Source of the DNA: Acetobacteraceae bacterium
GTDB lineage: Bacteria > Pseudomonadota > Alphaproteobacteria > Zavarziniales > Zavarziniaceae
Direction: 5' to 3'
DNA: 48,785 nt
Assembly (NCBI GenBank): GCA_947379865.1
Contig: CANCOY010000011.1
Span: 1 to 48,785, forward strand
The notes below the pieces were generated by a model. That model was not told the DNA's origin and ran no database searches. It saw nothing but the letters and a program-made list of their open reading frames with translations. The position numbers and the translations under genes are program-made. Of this stretch, positions 1-8,106 are shown one piece after another (positions within the stretch are counted from its first letter, which is position 1; each line of letters starts with the position of its first letter).

Positions 1-799
1 CTTCCACCAGGCCCTCGATGCGCGCAGCGGCCCGCTCGCCTTCGCCAAGGGTGGTGGCGACCTGGGTTGTCAGATGGACGCTGGCCTCCTGGGTCCGTTT
101 TGCTGTTGCGGTGGCGGCATCATTCAGGGCACGGGTCTGGGCTTCCATCTGCTGGCGGGCCATGTCGCCCTCGGCGGTAATGCGCACCAGCACCTCGGCC
201 AGGGCCGAGGTTTCGGCTTGGAGAGCCACCTTCAACTGGTCGGCCTCAAGGCGCAGCTGGTCGGTGACGGCCTGAAGCGCGCTCATCTCGGTCCGGCAGG
301 CGGCTTCGATCTGGCGAATGTGGCCGAAGGTGGTTTCCGTGGCCTGGGTCAGCATCCGGGCCTGGGCCTTTAGGGAATTGGTGACTGCCTCGATCCGCTG
401 TTCAGCGCCGTCCGTCGGATAGGCAAGCGCTTCAAGCACATTGCCCAGTCGCGAGGAATGCTTGAGGAAGACCCGGTCGCGCTGGAAATAGAGCGCAATG
501 ATCCAGATCAGCAGCAGGGGGCCAAGCACGCCGCCGATAAGGGCAAAGAATTCGCTCGGCAGCAAAGAGGGAATGGCCACCCAGGAAATCGTCCGGTCGA
601 GATAGAAACACGACAGGCCAACCCACATGGCAGAGGCAGCGCCGGCCACCATGCCCGTAAGATGCGCCCCGGCCCGCCTGATCTGCTGAAATGGCGAATT
701 TGGCGAGGGTATCTTGCCAGACCCGCCAGCGTCACCGCCATCGCCGCGCTTTGCCCAGTCCCCGGTATCAGCATTTCCCACGACTTCAAACTGACTCAC
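1..799 (-). CDS. Membrane-anchored coiled-coil protein, partial (C-terminus outside window)
   Basis: The minus-strand frame is open from here to the left edge, so the C-terminus is missing. The N-terminal ~45 residues are Gly/Pro-rich and probably disordered. Two hydrophobic segments follow, the first around HLTGMVAGAASAMWVGLSCF and the second around FFALIGGVLGPLLLIWIIAL. After that comes a long Ala/Glu/Gln-rich heptad-like region that looks like a cytoplasmic coiled coil. I chose the GTG at 799 because GAGG lies six bases upstream of it; an ATG four codons earlier (811) has no ribosome site. I recognise no enzymatic domain. Two helices followed by a long coiled coil recall scaffold or polarity proteins, but that is only an architectural resemblance. 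The next gene upstream, a histidine kinase on the same strand, is about 200 bases away. Confidence 0.7.
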   Translation of the reverse strand, partial: MSQFEVVGNADTGDWAKRGDGGDAGGSGKIPSPNSPFQQIRRAGAHLTGMVAGAASAMWVGLSCFYLDRTISWVAIPSLLPSEFFALIGGVLGPLLLIWIIALYFQRDRVFLKHSSRLGNVLEALAYPTDGAEQRIEAVTNSLKAQARMLTQATETTFGHIRQIEAACRTEMSALQAVTDQLRLEADQLKVALQAETSALAEVLVRITAEGDMARQQMEAQTRALNDAATATAKRTQEASVHLTTQVATTLGEGERAAARIEGLVE

Positions 800-996
800 G
801 GTTCGCCTCATTTTTGGCGCGCGTGCAGGCGCAGGGATTTGAAAAGGAACGGAACAACCTAGCCTGCTACAGGTCAAGGGGTGGTGTGATCAAATTCCAT
901 TCCGGACCCGACACGCCCTTATGGGCCGAGCGCGCTTGCGCAACTGTTATTCCCTGCCATCTCCGGGCTCCGGAGCGGACCGGATCGTGGCATCGC

Positions 997-2283
997 TCAG
1001 GCTCGGGCGCCGCCTGCGGCGTCGTGTCCCGCATCGCCCATGCCGGGCTCCGCTTCGCGCGGCGCTGCGGGCAGGCTCAGGATAAAGACAGCGCCAGGTC
1101 CCTCGTTATGGAAGCTGAGGGTGCCGTGCAGGTCACGCGCCATGGTCCGGCTTAGCGTCAGTCCAAGGCCGGCGCGGGTGCCGGCCGGTCTGGTTGTAAA
1201 GAAGGGCTCGAAAACCCGTTCTGCCAGGGCGTCGGGAATGCCGCCACCCGCATCGGCAATACTGATCTCGACCCGCTCATTTAGGCTTGTGCCCCGGATG
1301 TGGATCCAGCGTGCGCCATCGGGCGCCCCATTGGCGTCGACTGCATCCCTGGCATTGGTCAGCAGATTGAGCAGGATCTGGCCCACAAGGGTGCGGTCCA
1401 CCTCCACCAGCAGCGTTGCCGGCGCCAGATCGACGGTTACCGCGATGTCCAACTGGCGCAGGCTGTGGGCCAGCAGGGTAAGGCAGGCATCCACCGCCTC
1501 CCGCAGGTCCAGCGTGCTGCGAGCCGTGGTGCCGCTGCGCCCCAGGGCGCGCAGGTGGCCAACCATATTGCGGGCCCGGGCCACATTGTTCTCTGCCCGG
1601 GCAAGGCTTTCGGCGAGTTTAACGGTATCAAGGTCACCGCTGCCCAGCCGGCGACGGATGTTGGCCAAGGCCAGGCCAATGACATTGAGCGGCTGGTTGA
1701 TCTCATGGGCCAGGCCCGAGGCAATCTCGCCCAGGCTCAGCAAACGGGTTGCGTGCACAAGGGCAATCTCTGCCGCGCGCTCGCTCGTGCAATCGTGGCC
1801 AAGGCCCAGCAGGGCGGCATCACCCCAGCGCTCGGCCGGCAGGGGTGTGAAGATCCAGCTGATCTCCAGCCTCTGGCCATCCTCGCCGGGCACGCGGTCA
1901 AGGCGGCTGCGGGGGGAGGGGGAAGGGGAGGGGGAACGGGAAGGGAAGGGGGCCTCGTCTTCCATCGCCCCGCCCCCGCCCCCACCCTCGTCAAGCAGGT
2001 GGGCAATGGAGGTGCGGCTGCCATAGATCCTGTGGAAGGCCGCGTTTGCCCGATCGATGCGGCCATCGCGCCTGGCCACCACCACCAGGGTATCGGCGCT
2101 TGCGGAGAGCAGATCGGGAAAAGGTTCGGCAGCGGCGGCAGACGTTGCGGCAACAGCGGTGCCCGCCCGGCCAAAGGCGGTCCAGGCGCTGGCAAAGGCG
2201 GCGAGAGCCGCAGAGATGCGGGCGAAAAGGCCCTGCTGTACAGCAGCCATGCCGTTATCACTTTCCGGGACAGGCATTGCCAT
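997..2283 (-). CDS. Soluble PAS-domain sensor histidine kinase
   Basis: A 428-residue histidine kinase with no convincing membrane helix. Residues ~55-170 resemble a PAS domain. The phosphoacceptor helix carries GLAHEINQPLN with the likely phospho-His at residue 193. The ATPase domain shows the N box (NLLTNARDAV), a G1-like DAGGGIPD and the F/G2 boxes (EPFFTTR, GLGLTLSR). It therefore should autophosphorylate and pass phosphate to a receiver. No receiver is adjacent, so the partner is unknown; the orphan response regulators at 11.8-15.5 kb are candidates by inference only. A low-complexity insert (poly-Gly, then Ser-Pro repeats, residues ~100-124) lies within the sensor part and matches a G-rich/C-rich DNA tract. 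The start is the first ATG of an ATG-GCA-ATG; the second ATG is equally possible. Confidence 0.88.
   Translation of the reverse strand: MAMPVPESDNGMAAVQQGLFARISAALAAFASAWTAFGRAGTAVAATSAAAAEPFPDLLSASADTLVVVARRDGRIDRANAAFHRIYGSRTSIAHLLDEGGGGGGAMEDEAPFPSRSPSPSPSPRSRLDRVPGEDGQRLEISWIFTPLPAERWGDAALLGLGHDCTSERAAEIALVHATRLLSLGEIASGLAHEINQPLNVIGLALANIRRRLGSGDLDTVKLAESLARAENNVARARNMVGHLRALGRSGTTARSTLDLREAVDACLTLLAHSLRQLDIAVTVDLAPATLLVEVDRTLVGQILLNLLTNARDAVDANGAPDGARWIHIRGTSLNERVEISIADAGGGIPDALAERVFEPFFTTRPAGTRAGLGLTLSRTMARDLHGTLSFHNEGPGAVFILSLPAAPREAEPGMGDAGHDAAGGARA
1910..1987. repeat. Homopurine G-run tract and adjacent C-run tract (G-quadruplex potential on both strands)
   Basis: From 1910 to 1952 the plus strand is almost pure purine with seven runs of three or more G. 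From 1967 to 1987 it switches to runs of C, so the minus strand carries four G runs. The tract lies inside the histidine kinase gene and encodes its poly-Gly and Ser-Pro low-complexity insert. Quadruplex formation is inferred from run spacing only. Confidence 0.7.
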
Positions 2284-2354
2284 GATCCTGCACCACCGGC
2301 GGAATTTGCGCCCCGCCTAGGGTCAGCGCAAGGCCCGGCCAACCGCAGGCGGCA

Positions 2355-2389
2355 CAAAAGAAAACGGCCCCGGATTGCTCCGGGGCCGT
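2355..2389 (-). terminator. Rho-independent terminator of the DUF1302 gene
   Basis: An 11-bp perfect stem (2364-2374 with 2379-2389) with a TTGC loop is followed on the minus strand by TTTTCTTTTG. It begins 22 bases after the stop of the DUF1302 gene, in the right orientation to end it. Confidence 0.88.
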
Positions 2390-2410
2390 CTCTCGTTCGA
2401 TCCGGAAAGA

Positions 2411-4231
2411 TCAGAACGTGTAGTTCACCGTCAGACCGACGAAATCCTTGTCGGCATTGGTGTTGCGGTAACCACCGCCCCACTGCTTGGCAAAGTTCAG
2501 CGTCGCCGTGAGGTTCTGCTGGTACTCGGCCTTCAGTGAGAGGTTGGTTGCCCGGAAGCCCTTCTGCGGGCCGGCTGCGATGGGCGAGTTGCCCTGGATC
2601 GTCATGCCGTAGTAGAGGCCCGGCGTCAGGTTGATCGGGGTGCCAAAGGCGCCCGGATAGCTGACCAGCAGGAGGATGTTCTCGTAGCTGGACACCTTGG
2701 TTGCACCCGGGACATCGCAGGTGGTCGCGCCAGAGCCAAACGACGTCGCCGCGCCGCAGCCATTGGTGATGGCAGGCGACATGTTGAGCGTGCCCGAGTC
2801 AGGCAGGTTGGTGATGTAGTTGATGCTGGTTTCCGAGATGGCCGTGATGCTCTCTGCACCGATGCCCGAAACGAAGGGCATGCCAGCGAAGAAGATCTTG
2901 GTCAGGCGGAAGTTGGTGCTGACCTGGTCAAGCGGGATCGTGCCAGAGATGTGCGAGCGGTCATTGCTAGAACGATAAGAAGAAAGCTGGTTACCGCACT
3001 GGATGACGCCGTAGTACTGGCAAAGACCTTCAAGATAGGGGGTCGTGCCGTAGATCGCGCCCGGAACGTCCATCTTGTAGGAGAATTCACCGTTCACCGC
3101 GATGCCGGGTGCTTCCAGCGTCGTGTTGTACGACATGGCCAGCATCTGGATGCCACGCTGGTATTCGGCCTGGCTGGTGAACTCATCAGCGAACTGCTGA
3201 CCAAGCTCCGCCAGATGAGCCGTACCACCGTTGAGAGCGTTGTAGCTCAGGCCGGGGAAGCGGCTCGTGTAGCGGACGTAGTAGAAACCGAACTCGGTGT
3301 TGTTCAGGGCTTCCGAGTACCAGTTCAGCTTCACGCCGTAGTTGCCGGAATCACCCGGGTCCCTGTTGGCCTGCTGACGAACGCAAGGCAGGGCCTGGCC
3401 AGAGGCGTTACAATCCGCGCCGTTGGACACGCCGCCGATGCCGTCGTTGGACTCTTCGATGACGTCAGCGCCACCGAAATAGGTGCCCGTGGGCGACAGA
3501 CGCAGCTTCTTGAACTCCCACTGGTAGAAGCCTTCGACCGCCAGACCTTCGACGATTTCGTAGGACATCCAGGCCATGGGAACGGGGATCAGACCGTCGC
3601 GCAGCTCGGCGCCCGGAACTGCAAACTTCTGCAGATCGAGCGGGTTGATGATGGAGATGGCGTTCTGGGTGAACAGGGCTTCACCCCAGTTCAGGGTCTG
3701 CTGGCCAACGCGGACGTTCAGCGGCTGGGTGCCGATGTCGAACGAACCACGGATGAACAGATCCTGCACTTCGGCGCCACTGGCGGCTTTGCGCTGGGCG
3801 GCAGTGCTGATGCGGCCATAGGTCGGCGACGTCGTGTCACCGAACTTGGCGAGATCATTGTTGTCGTAGATGTAATCGTAGAAGGCGGTGCCGCGGCCGT
3901 AGACGCCGAGGTTGCGCCAGGCGACGTTCAACTCGGTGACGATCTTCACCGGCGCGCCGACGATGTCGCCCTGGTCAAAATGCTTGTTGTTGTCTTCGGC
4001 ATTCTGCGTCATCCCGATCGCAGTGCTGCCGCCGTTCTTCGCGCCGAGGTAGCGCGGGTCACGAGAGGCGACGCGCATCTGGATGCCAGCCGACAGGGTG
4101 TTGATGACGCTGCCCTTGAACTCACCGTATTCAAACTCGATGGCGCGCGCAGGCGTCGCCAGCAGCAGCGCGGCTGTGGTGCCCGCGAGGGCTCCCAGCG
4201 CCAGGCTGCGCATTGTCAGTCCCACTCTCAT
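2411..4231 (-). CDS. DUF1302 family outer-membrane protein
   Basis: A 606-residue secreted protein matching DUF1302 throughout: the mature start IEFEYGEFKGSVINTLSAG, the RDPRYLG segment, and the QTLNWGEALFTQNAISIINP region are typical. An N-terminal signal peptide ends near ATPARA. The sequence ends in VGLTVNYTF, whose terminal Phe after alternating residues fits an outer-membrane beta-barrel signal. The start at 4231 is supported by GGGGAGG six bases upstream. DUF1302 proteins are often paired with DUF1329 proteins and RND-type exporters, but no such partner is next to it here. A terminator follows directly, so it looks monocistronic. The transported substrate cannot be told from sequence. 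Confidence 0.88.
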   Translation of the reverse strand: MRVGLTMRSLALGALAGTTAALLLATPARAIEFEYGEFKGSVINTLSAGIQMRVASRDPRYLGAKNGGSTAIGMTQNAEDNNKHFDQGDIVGAPVKIVTELNVAWRNLGVYGRGTAFYDYIYDNNDLAKFGDTTSPTYGRISTAAQRKAASGAEVQDLFIRGSFDIGTQPLNVRVGQQTLNWGEALFTQNAISIINPLDLQKFAVPGAELRDGLIPVPMAWMSYEIVEGLAVEGFYQWEFKKLRLSPTGTYFGGADVIEESNDGIGGVSNGADCNASGQALPCVRQQANRDPGDSGNYGVKLNWYSEALNNTEFGFYYVRYTSRFPGLSYNALNGGTAHLAELGQQFADEFTSQAEYQRGIQMLAMSYNTTLEAPGIAVNGEFSYKMDVPGAIYGTTPYLEGLCQYYGVIQCGNQLSSYRSSNDRSHISGTIPLDQVSTNFRLTKIFFAGMPFVSGIGAESITAISETSINYITNLPDSGTLNMSPAITNGCGAATSFGSGATTCDVPGATKVSSYENILLLVSYPGAFGTPINLTPGLYYGMTIQGNSPIAAGPQKGFRATNLSLKAEYQQNLTATLNFAKQWGGGYRNTNADKDFVGLTVNYTF

Positions 4232-4965
4232 TGTAAACCTCCCCTACTGGTAGACCTGCTGCAGGACCGCAGCAGCCCCGTATCAACCAGAGCCAATGCC
4301 AGGCTTTCGCCCACACCGCCCCCGACCGCCGCCGCTAAGGACGCACGCTGACGATTGAAGCAGCCAAGAAGGAGAAATGGCTAACAAAAGAGCAGATCTG
4401 AGGGACTTAATGAAATTCGTGTGACTGTTAAAACACAAAAACATCTTATTAACAAAATATTAGGCAATATGGTTTTAAGAAAGATCCCAAAAACAAAAAC
4501 TATACAATGAACAGATAGATATCTTGCCTTGTCCGGCCCGCTTGAATAGGCCAGTGAAATTGCACAGCCTGTGAGAACTTAATCCTTTTTGCCGGGTTCC
4601 CGACAGCCACCGCGCTCGGGCCGGCATCCGTGGCAGGATCGTGACAGGGCCCTCTGCCCGCCCTCTGCCCAGCCTCTTTTGGGGCTGGAGGGACGCGCCT
4701 GCGGAGCACCCAAAATTTTTATCTCTTACCAATCTGGTGGAAAGAGTTCGTTCATCTTTTTGGTTTAATTATGAGATTCAGGTTCGGGTCGCTGTGCTGT
4801 ATCTTGCGTCTGAGGAATCCATGGCACGCAAAGTTTTGCCTTTCTCCCCGACTTTTGTTCAAATGCGGGGAAGTGTGGCGGTCGGCACTGTCGACGGTGA
4901 ACCTTCAATAATGGACCTAACAGAGGGCTCGCCCTCGGTATTTCCCTGATAGTGAAGGACGAGAG
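4232..4965. other. Divergent intergenic region between DUF1302 and M23 peptidase genes
   Basis: This 734-base gap carries no convincing gene. About 4380-4510 is strongly AT-rich against the GC-rich surroundings and likely holds the DUF1302 promoter on the minus strand, though I could not fix -35/-10 boxes. A second AT-rich patch at 4715-4775 may hold the promoter for the M23 peptidase operon. A 102-codon frame at 4641-4949 has no recognisable protein character. Confidence 0.5.
4845..4936 (+). promoter_or_regulatory. Three dyad elements in the presumed leader of the M23/bactofilin operon
   Basis: Three inverted repeats lie within 92 bases: a hairpin of 4845-4850 with 4866-4871 (TCCCCG/CGGGGA, with further inner pairing); a near-palindrome CACTGTCGACGGTG at 4886-4899; and a tight hairpin GAGGGC-TC-GCCCTC at 4923-4936. 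The gene start follows at 4966. Operators or an mRNA structure are both possible; neither is shown. Confidence 0.4.
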
Positions 4966-6267
4966 TTGGAGATGGCGGACTCGGCCCCCGGCAAAATCGG
5001 TGATGGAGGGAGACCTCTGCCTCTCCTGTTGAATCTTCCGGCCCCCGTCGCGAGATGGGTTGAGGAGTCATCGATCGTGCCAGCTGCCAAGGACAACAGG
5101 TCTGCAGACCGGAAGGGGAACCTTTCCGGCTTCCTCGCCGCCGGTAGGCGGCTTCTCACCTGGCAGCCGCCAACGCGCCGGGTGATCATCGAATGCCAGG
5201 GTGTGGTGCGTCAGTACCGCGTCACCGCCGGCCCCCAGCGGGCTGCGGCGGGTGTTGTGCTGTTCATGGCCGTATGGCTGGGGCAGAGCACCTATGCCAC
5301 GCTGGCTTATGATTCCATTCTTGATTCCGCGCGGTCTGAACTCGGCCAGGTCAAGAGCGACTATCTGGCGCTGCAGAATCAACTCGTCCAGGAGCGGACC
5401 CATTCGTCCGAGCTTGCCGATGCCGGCAGCCGGGCCGAGCGCGCGGCGGCCGAACTGGCTGGCCTGCGTGCCAAGCTGGCTGAAACCGAGAAGGAAGTGG
5501 CGCGGATCTCGACCGAGCGCGATCAGGCTGCCGCCCTGCAGGCAACCCTTGTCTCAAAGGTTGATGCCTACCAGTCCCTGCAGCTTGCCATCGCCTCCCG
5601 CCTGGAAGAGCCTCTGCGCAAGGATATGAAGGCGCTTGAAGACAGCGTGACCCGCGTGGGCCTGTCGGCTGGCAATCTGCTGGGCCGCGACGGTCAGGGT
5701 GGCCCGCTGGTCCCCATCTCAACGATCGAGGCCATGGCGGCACATAATGGCGGCGGCGACTGCAAGGCAGAAGTTGCCTCGGCCCTCACCGGCGACGCCG
5801 TGGAGCGCCGCGAGAAGCTGCGGCAGCTGGTGGCCAGTCTGCCGCTGGGGCGGCCCATTGGCGTTGCCGAGATCACCAGCGGCTATGGCCGCCGGATTGA
5901 CCCGATCAATGGTCAGCTTGCCCTGCATACCGGCATGGACTTCCGGAATAACATCGGCACCGCGGTTACGGCCACGGCCCCCGGGGAAGTTGTTCAGGCG
6001 GGCTGGGGTGGCGAATTCGGCCGACAGGTTGAGGTCCGGCATGCCGGTGGCCTGGTCACCCGTTATGCCCATCTCGAATCCGTCGCCGTGAAGATTGGCG
6101 ATGAGGTGAAGGCCGGGACGATTATCGGGCGGCTCGGAAATTCCGGGCGGTCCACTGGTCCTCACCTTCATTACGAAGTACTGGTAGATGGCGTCGCTCG
6201 CAATCCGGAGCCTTTCGTCCAGGGACGTGGAAAGAATGTTCAGCAGGCCCCCCGCACCGGCAGCTAA
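4966..6267 (+). CDS. Membrane-anchored M23 (LytM-type) peptidoglycan endopeptidase
   Basis: A 433-residue bitopic protein. A cytoplasmic N-terminus of ~90 residues is followed by one membrane helix (~93-113, AAAGVVLFMAVWL), a periplasmic coiled coil (~118-205) and a C-terminal M23 domain. The zinc and catalytic residues are present: H321 and D325 in LHTGMDF, and H400/H402 in GPHLHYE. It should cut peptide cross-links of peptidoglycan. The TTG start is preferred because AAGGA lies seven bases upstream; the ATG two codons later has GGAG directly against it, too close to act. The stop overlaps the ribosome site of the bactofilin gene 10 bases downstream. M23 peptidase-bactofilin pairs are known modules for local wall remodelling and cell shape, which is the likely role. 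Confidence 0.92.
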   Translation: MEMADSAPGKIGDGGRPLPLLLNLPAPVARWVEESSIVPAAKDNRSADRKGNLSGFLAAGRRLLTWQPPTRRVIIECQGVVRQYRVTAGPQRAAAGVVLFMAVWLGQSTYATLAYDSILDSARSELGQVKSDYLALQNQLVQERTHSSELADAGSRAERAAAELAGLRAKLAETEKEVARISTERDQAAALQATLVSKVDAYQSLQLAIASRLEEPLRKDMKALEDSVTRVGLSAGNLLGRDGQGGPLVPISTIEAMAAHNGGGDCKAEVASALTGDAVERREKLRQLVASLPLGRPIGVAEITSGYGRRIDPINGQLALHTGMDFRNNIGTAVTATAPGEVVQAGWGGEFGRQVEVRHAGGLVTRYAHLESVAVKIGDEVKAGTIIGRLGNSGRSTGPHLHYEVLVDGVARNPEPFVQGRGKNVQQAPRTGS

Positions 6268-6277
6268 GGGAAACCAA

Positions 6278-6688
6278 ATGCCCGATTCACCTTTGACTGT
6301 AATCTCCCAGAACCTGAAGGTTTCCGGGACCCTTGAGACTGATGGCGATATCCAGATCGATGGCTCCGTCGAGGGTGATATTCGCTGCGCCAAGATTTCC
6401 ATCGGCCAGAGTGGCCGGGTCAAGGGCTCAATCATTGCCGATTCGCTGACCATCCATGGTCTGACCGATGGCAAGCTTGAGGCCCGCAGCATCTCGATCT
6501 CTGCCAGCGCCCAGGTTTCTGGCGATATCGTGCATGAGTCCGTGGCCATTGAGCCGGGCGCCAGGATTGAGGGTAACTTTACCCGCATGAAGGGCGCAGG
6601 CTCGGGCAAGCGCCCGGAAGTCCTCCAGCTCACCAATGAGATCAAGACGACATCGACCTATGGGCTCGATGCAACCGGCGACCTCTGA
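6278..6688 (+). CDS. Bactofilin (polymer-forming cytoskeletal protein)
   Basis: A 136-residue bactofilin. The core carries the family's short beta-helix turns (VSGTLETDGDIQIDGSVEGD, then SIGQSGRVKGSI and SISASAQVSGDI), flanked by short polar tails. Bactofilins self-assemble without nucleotide into filaments on the inner membrane and position wall enzymes. I start at ATG 6278, giving MPDSPLTVIS: TAAGGG, which includes the stop of the preceding peptidase gene, lies seven bases upstream. A longer in-frame extension upstream would only read through the peptidase gene. Coupling to the M23 peptidase suggests the filament localises that enzyme. Confidence 0.93.
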   Translation: MPDSPLTVISQNLKVSGTLETDGDIQIDGSVEGDIRCAKISIGQSGRVKGSIIADSLTIHGLTDGKLEARSISISASAQVSGDIVHESVAIEPGARIEGNFTRMKGAGSGKRPEVLQLTNEIKTTSTYGLDATGDL

Positions 6689-6823
6689 GCGCCTCGGCGC
6701 CCCTGGCTGGTCTGGCATCATGTGCCGCCGGCCGGGGGCGCTGCCTTATCCGGGTTGCCCCGTTTATCGCGGCCCCTTTCTCGCGTCAGGATCCCCCAAC
6801 CTGCGCGGGGCGAACTGATCGAC

Positions 6824-7390
6824 ATGCCCGCCAGAAGATCCAGACCTGGAACAGAGGATCTCCGCACCCTGGCAATGCGTGTGGGGCTCTCCCTGCTTGA
6901 ACAATCCGGACCGGACAATCTCAGCCTGCGCGAAGTCGCCCGGGAGGCTGGCGTCACGCCAATGGGTCTGGCGCATCATTTCGGCGACCGCAACGGGCTT
7001 CTTGAGGCCATGGCGCGCGAAGGCTGGGGCCAACTCTCCCAAAACTTCCTTGCACTCCCCGCAGGCGCGCCGCGAGAAGCCCTGAGTGTGCTGCTGGATT
7101 TCTCCCGGACACGCCCGGGGTTGCTGGGCCTGATGCGCTCACCTGACCTGGCCCCCCATCTTGATGGCACGATCTCCCTGTGTCTTGGGGAATGGTTCCG
7201 CGTCAGCGGTGGCGGCGGCGCCACCAAGGCAGAGCTGGTGGTCTCGTGGTCCTGGGCCCTTGGCCTGGCGGATGTGATATCTGCGGGCATCGCGCCATCG
7301 GCCTGTCTGGAGCCCGAGATGGTCGCAGGTTTGCTTGATCGGATGGCAGACGCCATGAGCGGCCCAGAACTTACCAAGCCATCCGCCTGA
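6824..7390 (+). CDS. TetR-family transcriptional regulator
   Basis: A 188-residue TetR-type repressor. The N-terminal HTH occupies residues ~33-63 (LSLREVAREAGVTPMGLAHHF, where the final HHF replaces the usual YYHF). The C-terminal helical domain is Gly-rich and diverged, as is usual for ligand-binding parts. The ATG at 6824 gives normal family length and places the HTH correctly; the in-frame upstream extension to 6722 adds a Pro/Gly-rich stretch unlike TetR N-termini. No obvious divergent target is present. It follows the bactofilin gene by 135 bases and precedes mucR on the same strand, so the target is unknown. Confidence 0.87.
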   Translation: MPARRSRPGTEDLRTLAMRVGLSLLEQSGPDNLSLREVAREAGVTPMGLAHHFGDRNGLLEAMAREGWGQLSQNFLALPAGAPREALSVLLDFSRTRPGLLGLMRSPDLAPHLDGTISLCLGEWFRVSGGGGATKAELVVSWSWALGLADVISAGIAPSACLEPEMVAGLLDRMADAMSGPELTKPSA

Positions 7391-7593
7391 ACAGGCGAAT
7401 TGGCAGGCATTGTCTGCCTGTTGGTTTCTTGCAAACCCCGGATTGCCGCGACTTTGTTCCAAATGAGAGCATTAAATGTCGGAGTGGATGCATTTTATCG
7501 GGTTCTGTCTGGTTTTCCACCGCCGGCCACAATATATCTAGGCTAGTACAGTAATCCTGTATTTGAACAGCTACGAAAATCAAAGGCCTGCGT

Positions 7594-8034
7594 ATGACCG
7601 ACTCCGATGACAAGCTTCCCGATGACAAGATGGCAATTGTTGGCTCCATCGTCTCGGCTTATGTATCGAAGAACTCTCTCTCTGCCGTCGACCTTCCGAC
7701 CCTGATCAGGTCAGTTCATGACGCCTTTGAGGCGCTTGGCAAGACAGTTGAGGTGGAGAGCGCCCGTGTGCCGGCCGTGGCAATCAAGAAGTCGATCCTG
7801 CCCGATGCGATCATCTGCCTTGAGTGTGGCGTCAAGCAGAAGATGCTGAAGCGTCATCTGAAGGCCAGTCACGATCTGGAGCCCACCGAGTATCGTGCCC
7901 GTTGGTCGCTGCCCCATGACTACCCGCTGATTTCCTCGGAATACAGCGCCCGGCGTTCGCAGTTGGCGACCGACATGGGCCTCGGCAGCCAGGGGCGTGG
8001 TCGTCCCAAGGCTGGCGGCCGCGGCCGCGACTGA
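7594..8034 (+). CDS. mucR: MucR/Ros family zinc-finger transcriptional regulator
   Basis: A 146-residue MucR/Ros protein, a family characteristic of Alphaproteobacteria. The zinc site is C75-x2-C78-x9-H88-x4-H93 within CLECGVKQKMLKRHLKASHD, followed by the diagnostic EPTEYRARW. The basic tail is Gly/Arg-rich. Family members bind AT-rich promoters, bridge DNA, and repress exopolysaccharide, motility and virulence genes, often including their own. AAAGG seven bases before the ATG supports the start. The 203-base upstream region contains an AT-rich stretch at ~7480-7580 that could serve as promoter and autoregulatory site. Confidence 0.92.
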   Translation: MTDSDDKLPDDKMAIVGSIVSAYVSKNSLSAVDLPTLIRSVHDAFEALGKTVEVESARVPAVAIKKSILPDAIICLECGVKQKMLKRHLKASHDLEPTEYRARWSLPHDYPLISSEYSARRSQLATDMGLGSQGRGRPKAGGRGRD

Positions 8035-8051
8035 TCCCGAATATGTCTCCG

Positions 8052-8095
8052 GTTCCGCCCGTCAGGGCGGTTCCGGGGCCTTTGGGGCCTCTTTT
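8052..8095. terminator. Candidate terminator hairpins between convergent mucR and cyclase genes
   Basis: A stem CCGCCC/GGGCGG (8055-8060 with 8065-8070, GTCA loop) sits between the two convergent stops. A weaker GGCC...GGCC element followed by CTTTT comes after it on the plus strand. There is no clean T-run after the main stem, so a role as terminator is only likely. Confidence 0.4.
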
Positions 8096-8106
8096 GAGGT
8101 CCCTCT

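Noticed and set aside
1040..2511. Long plus-strand open frames opposite the histidine kinase gene
   Set aside because: These are GC-rich antisense shadows; only the minus frame has kinase motifs and a coherent domain order.
4641..4949. 102-codon open frame in the 4232-4965 gap
   Set aside because: Composition is not protein-like, no ribosome site precedes it and it overlaps the dyad-rich leader.
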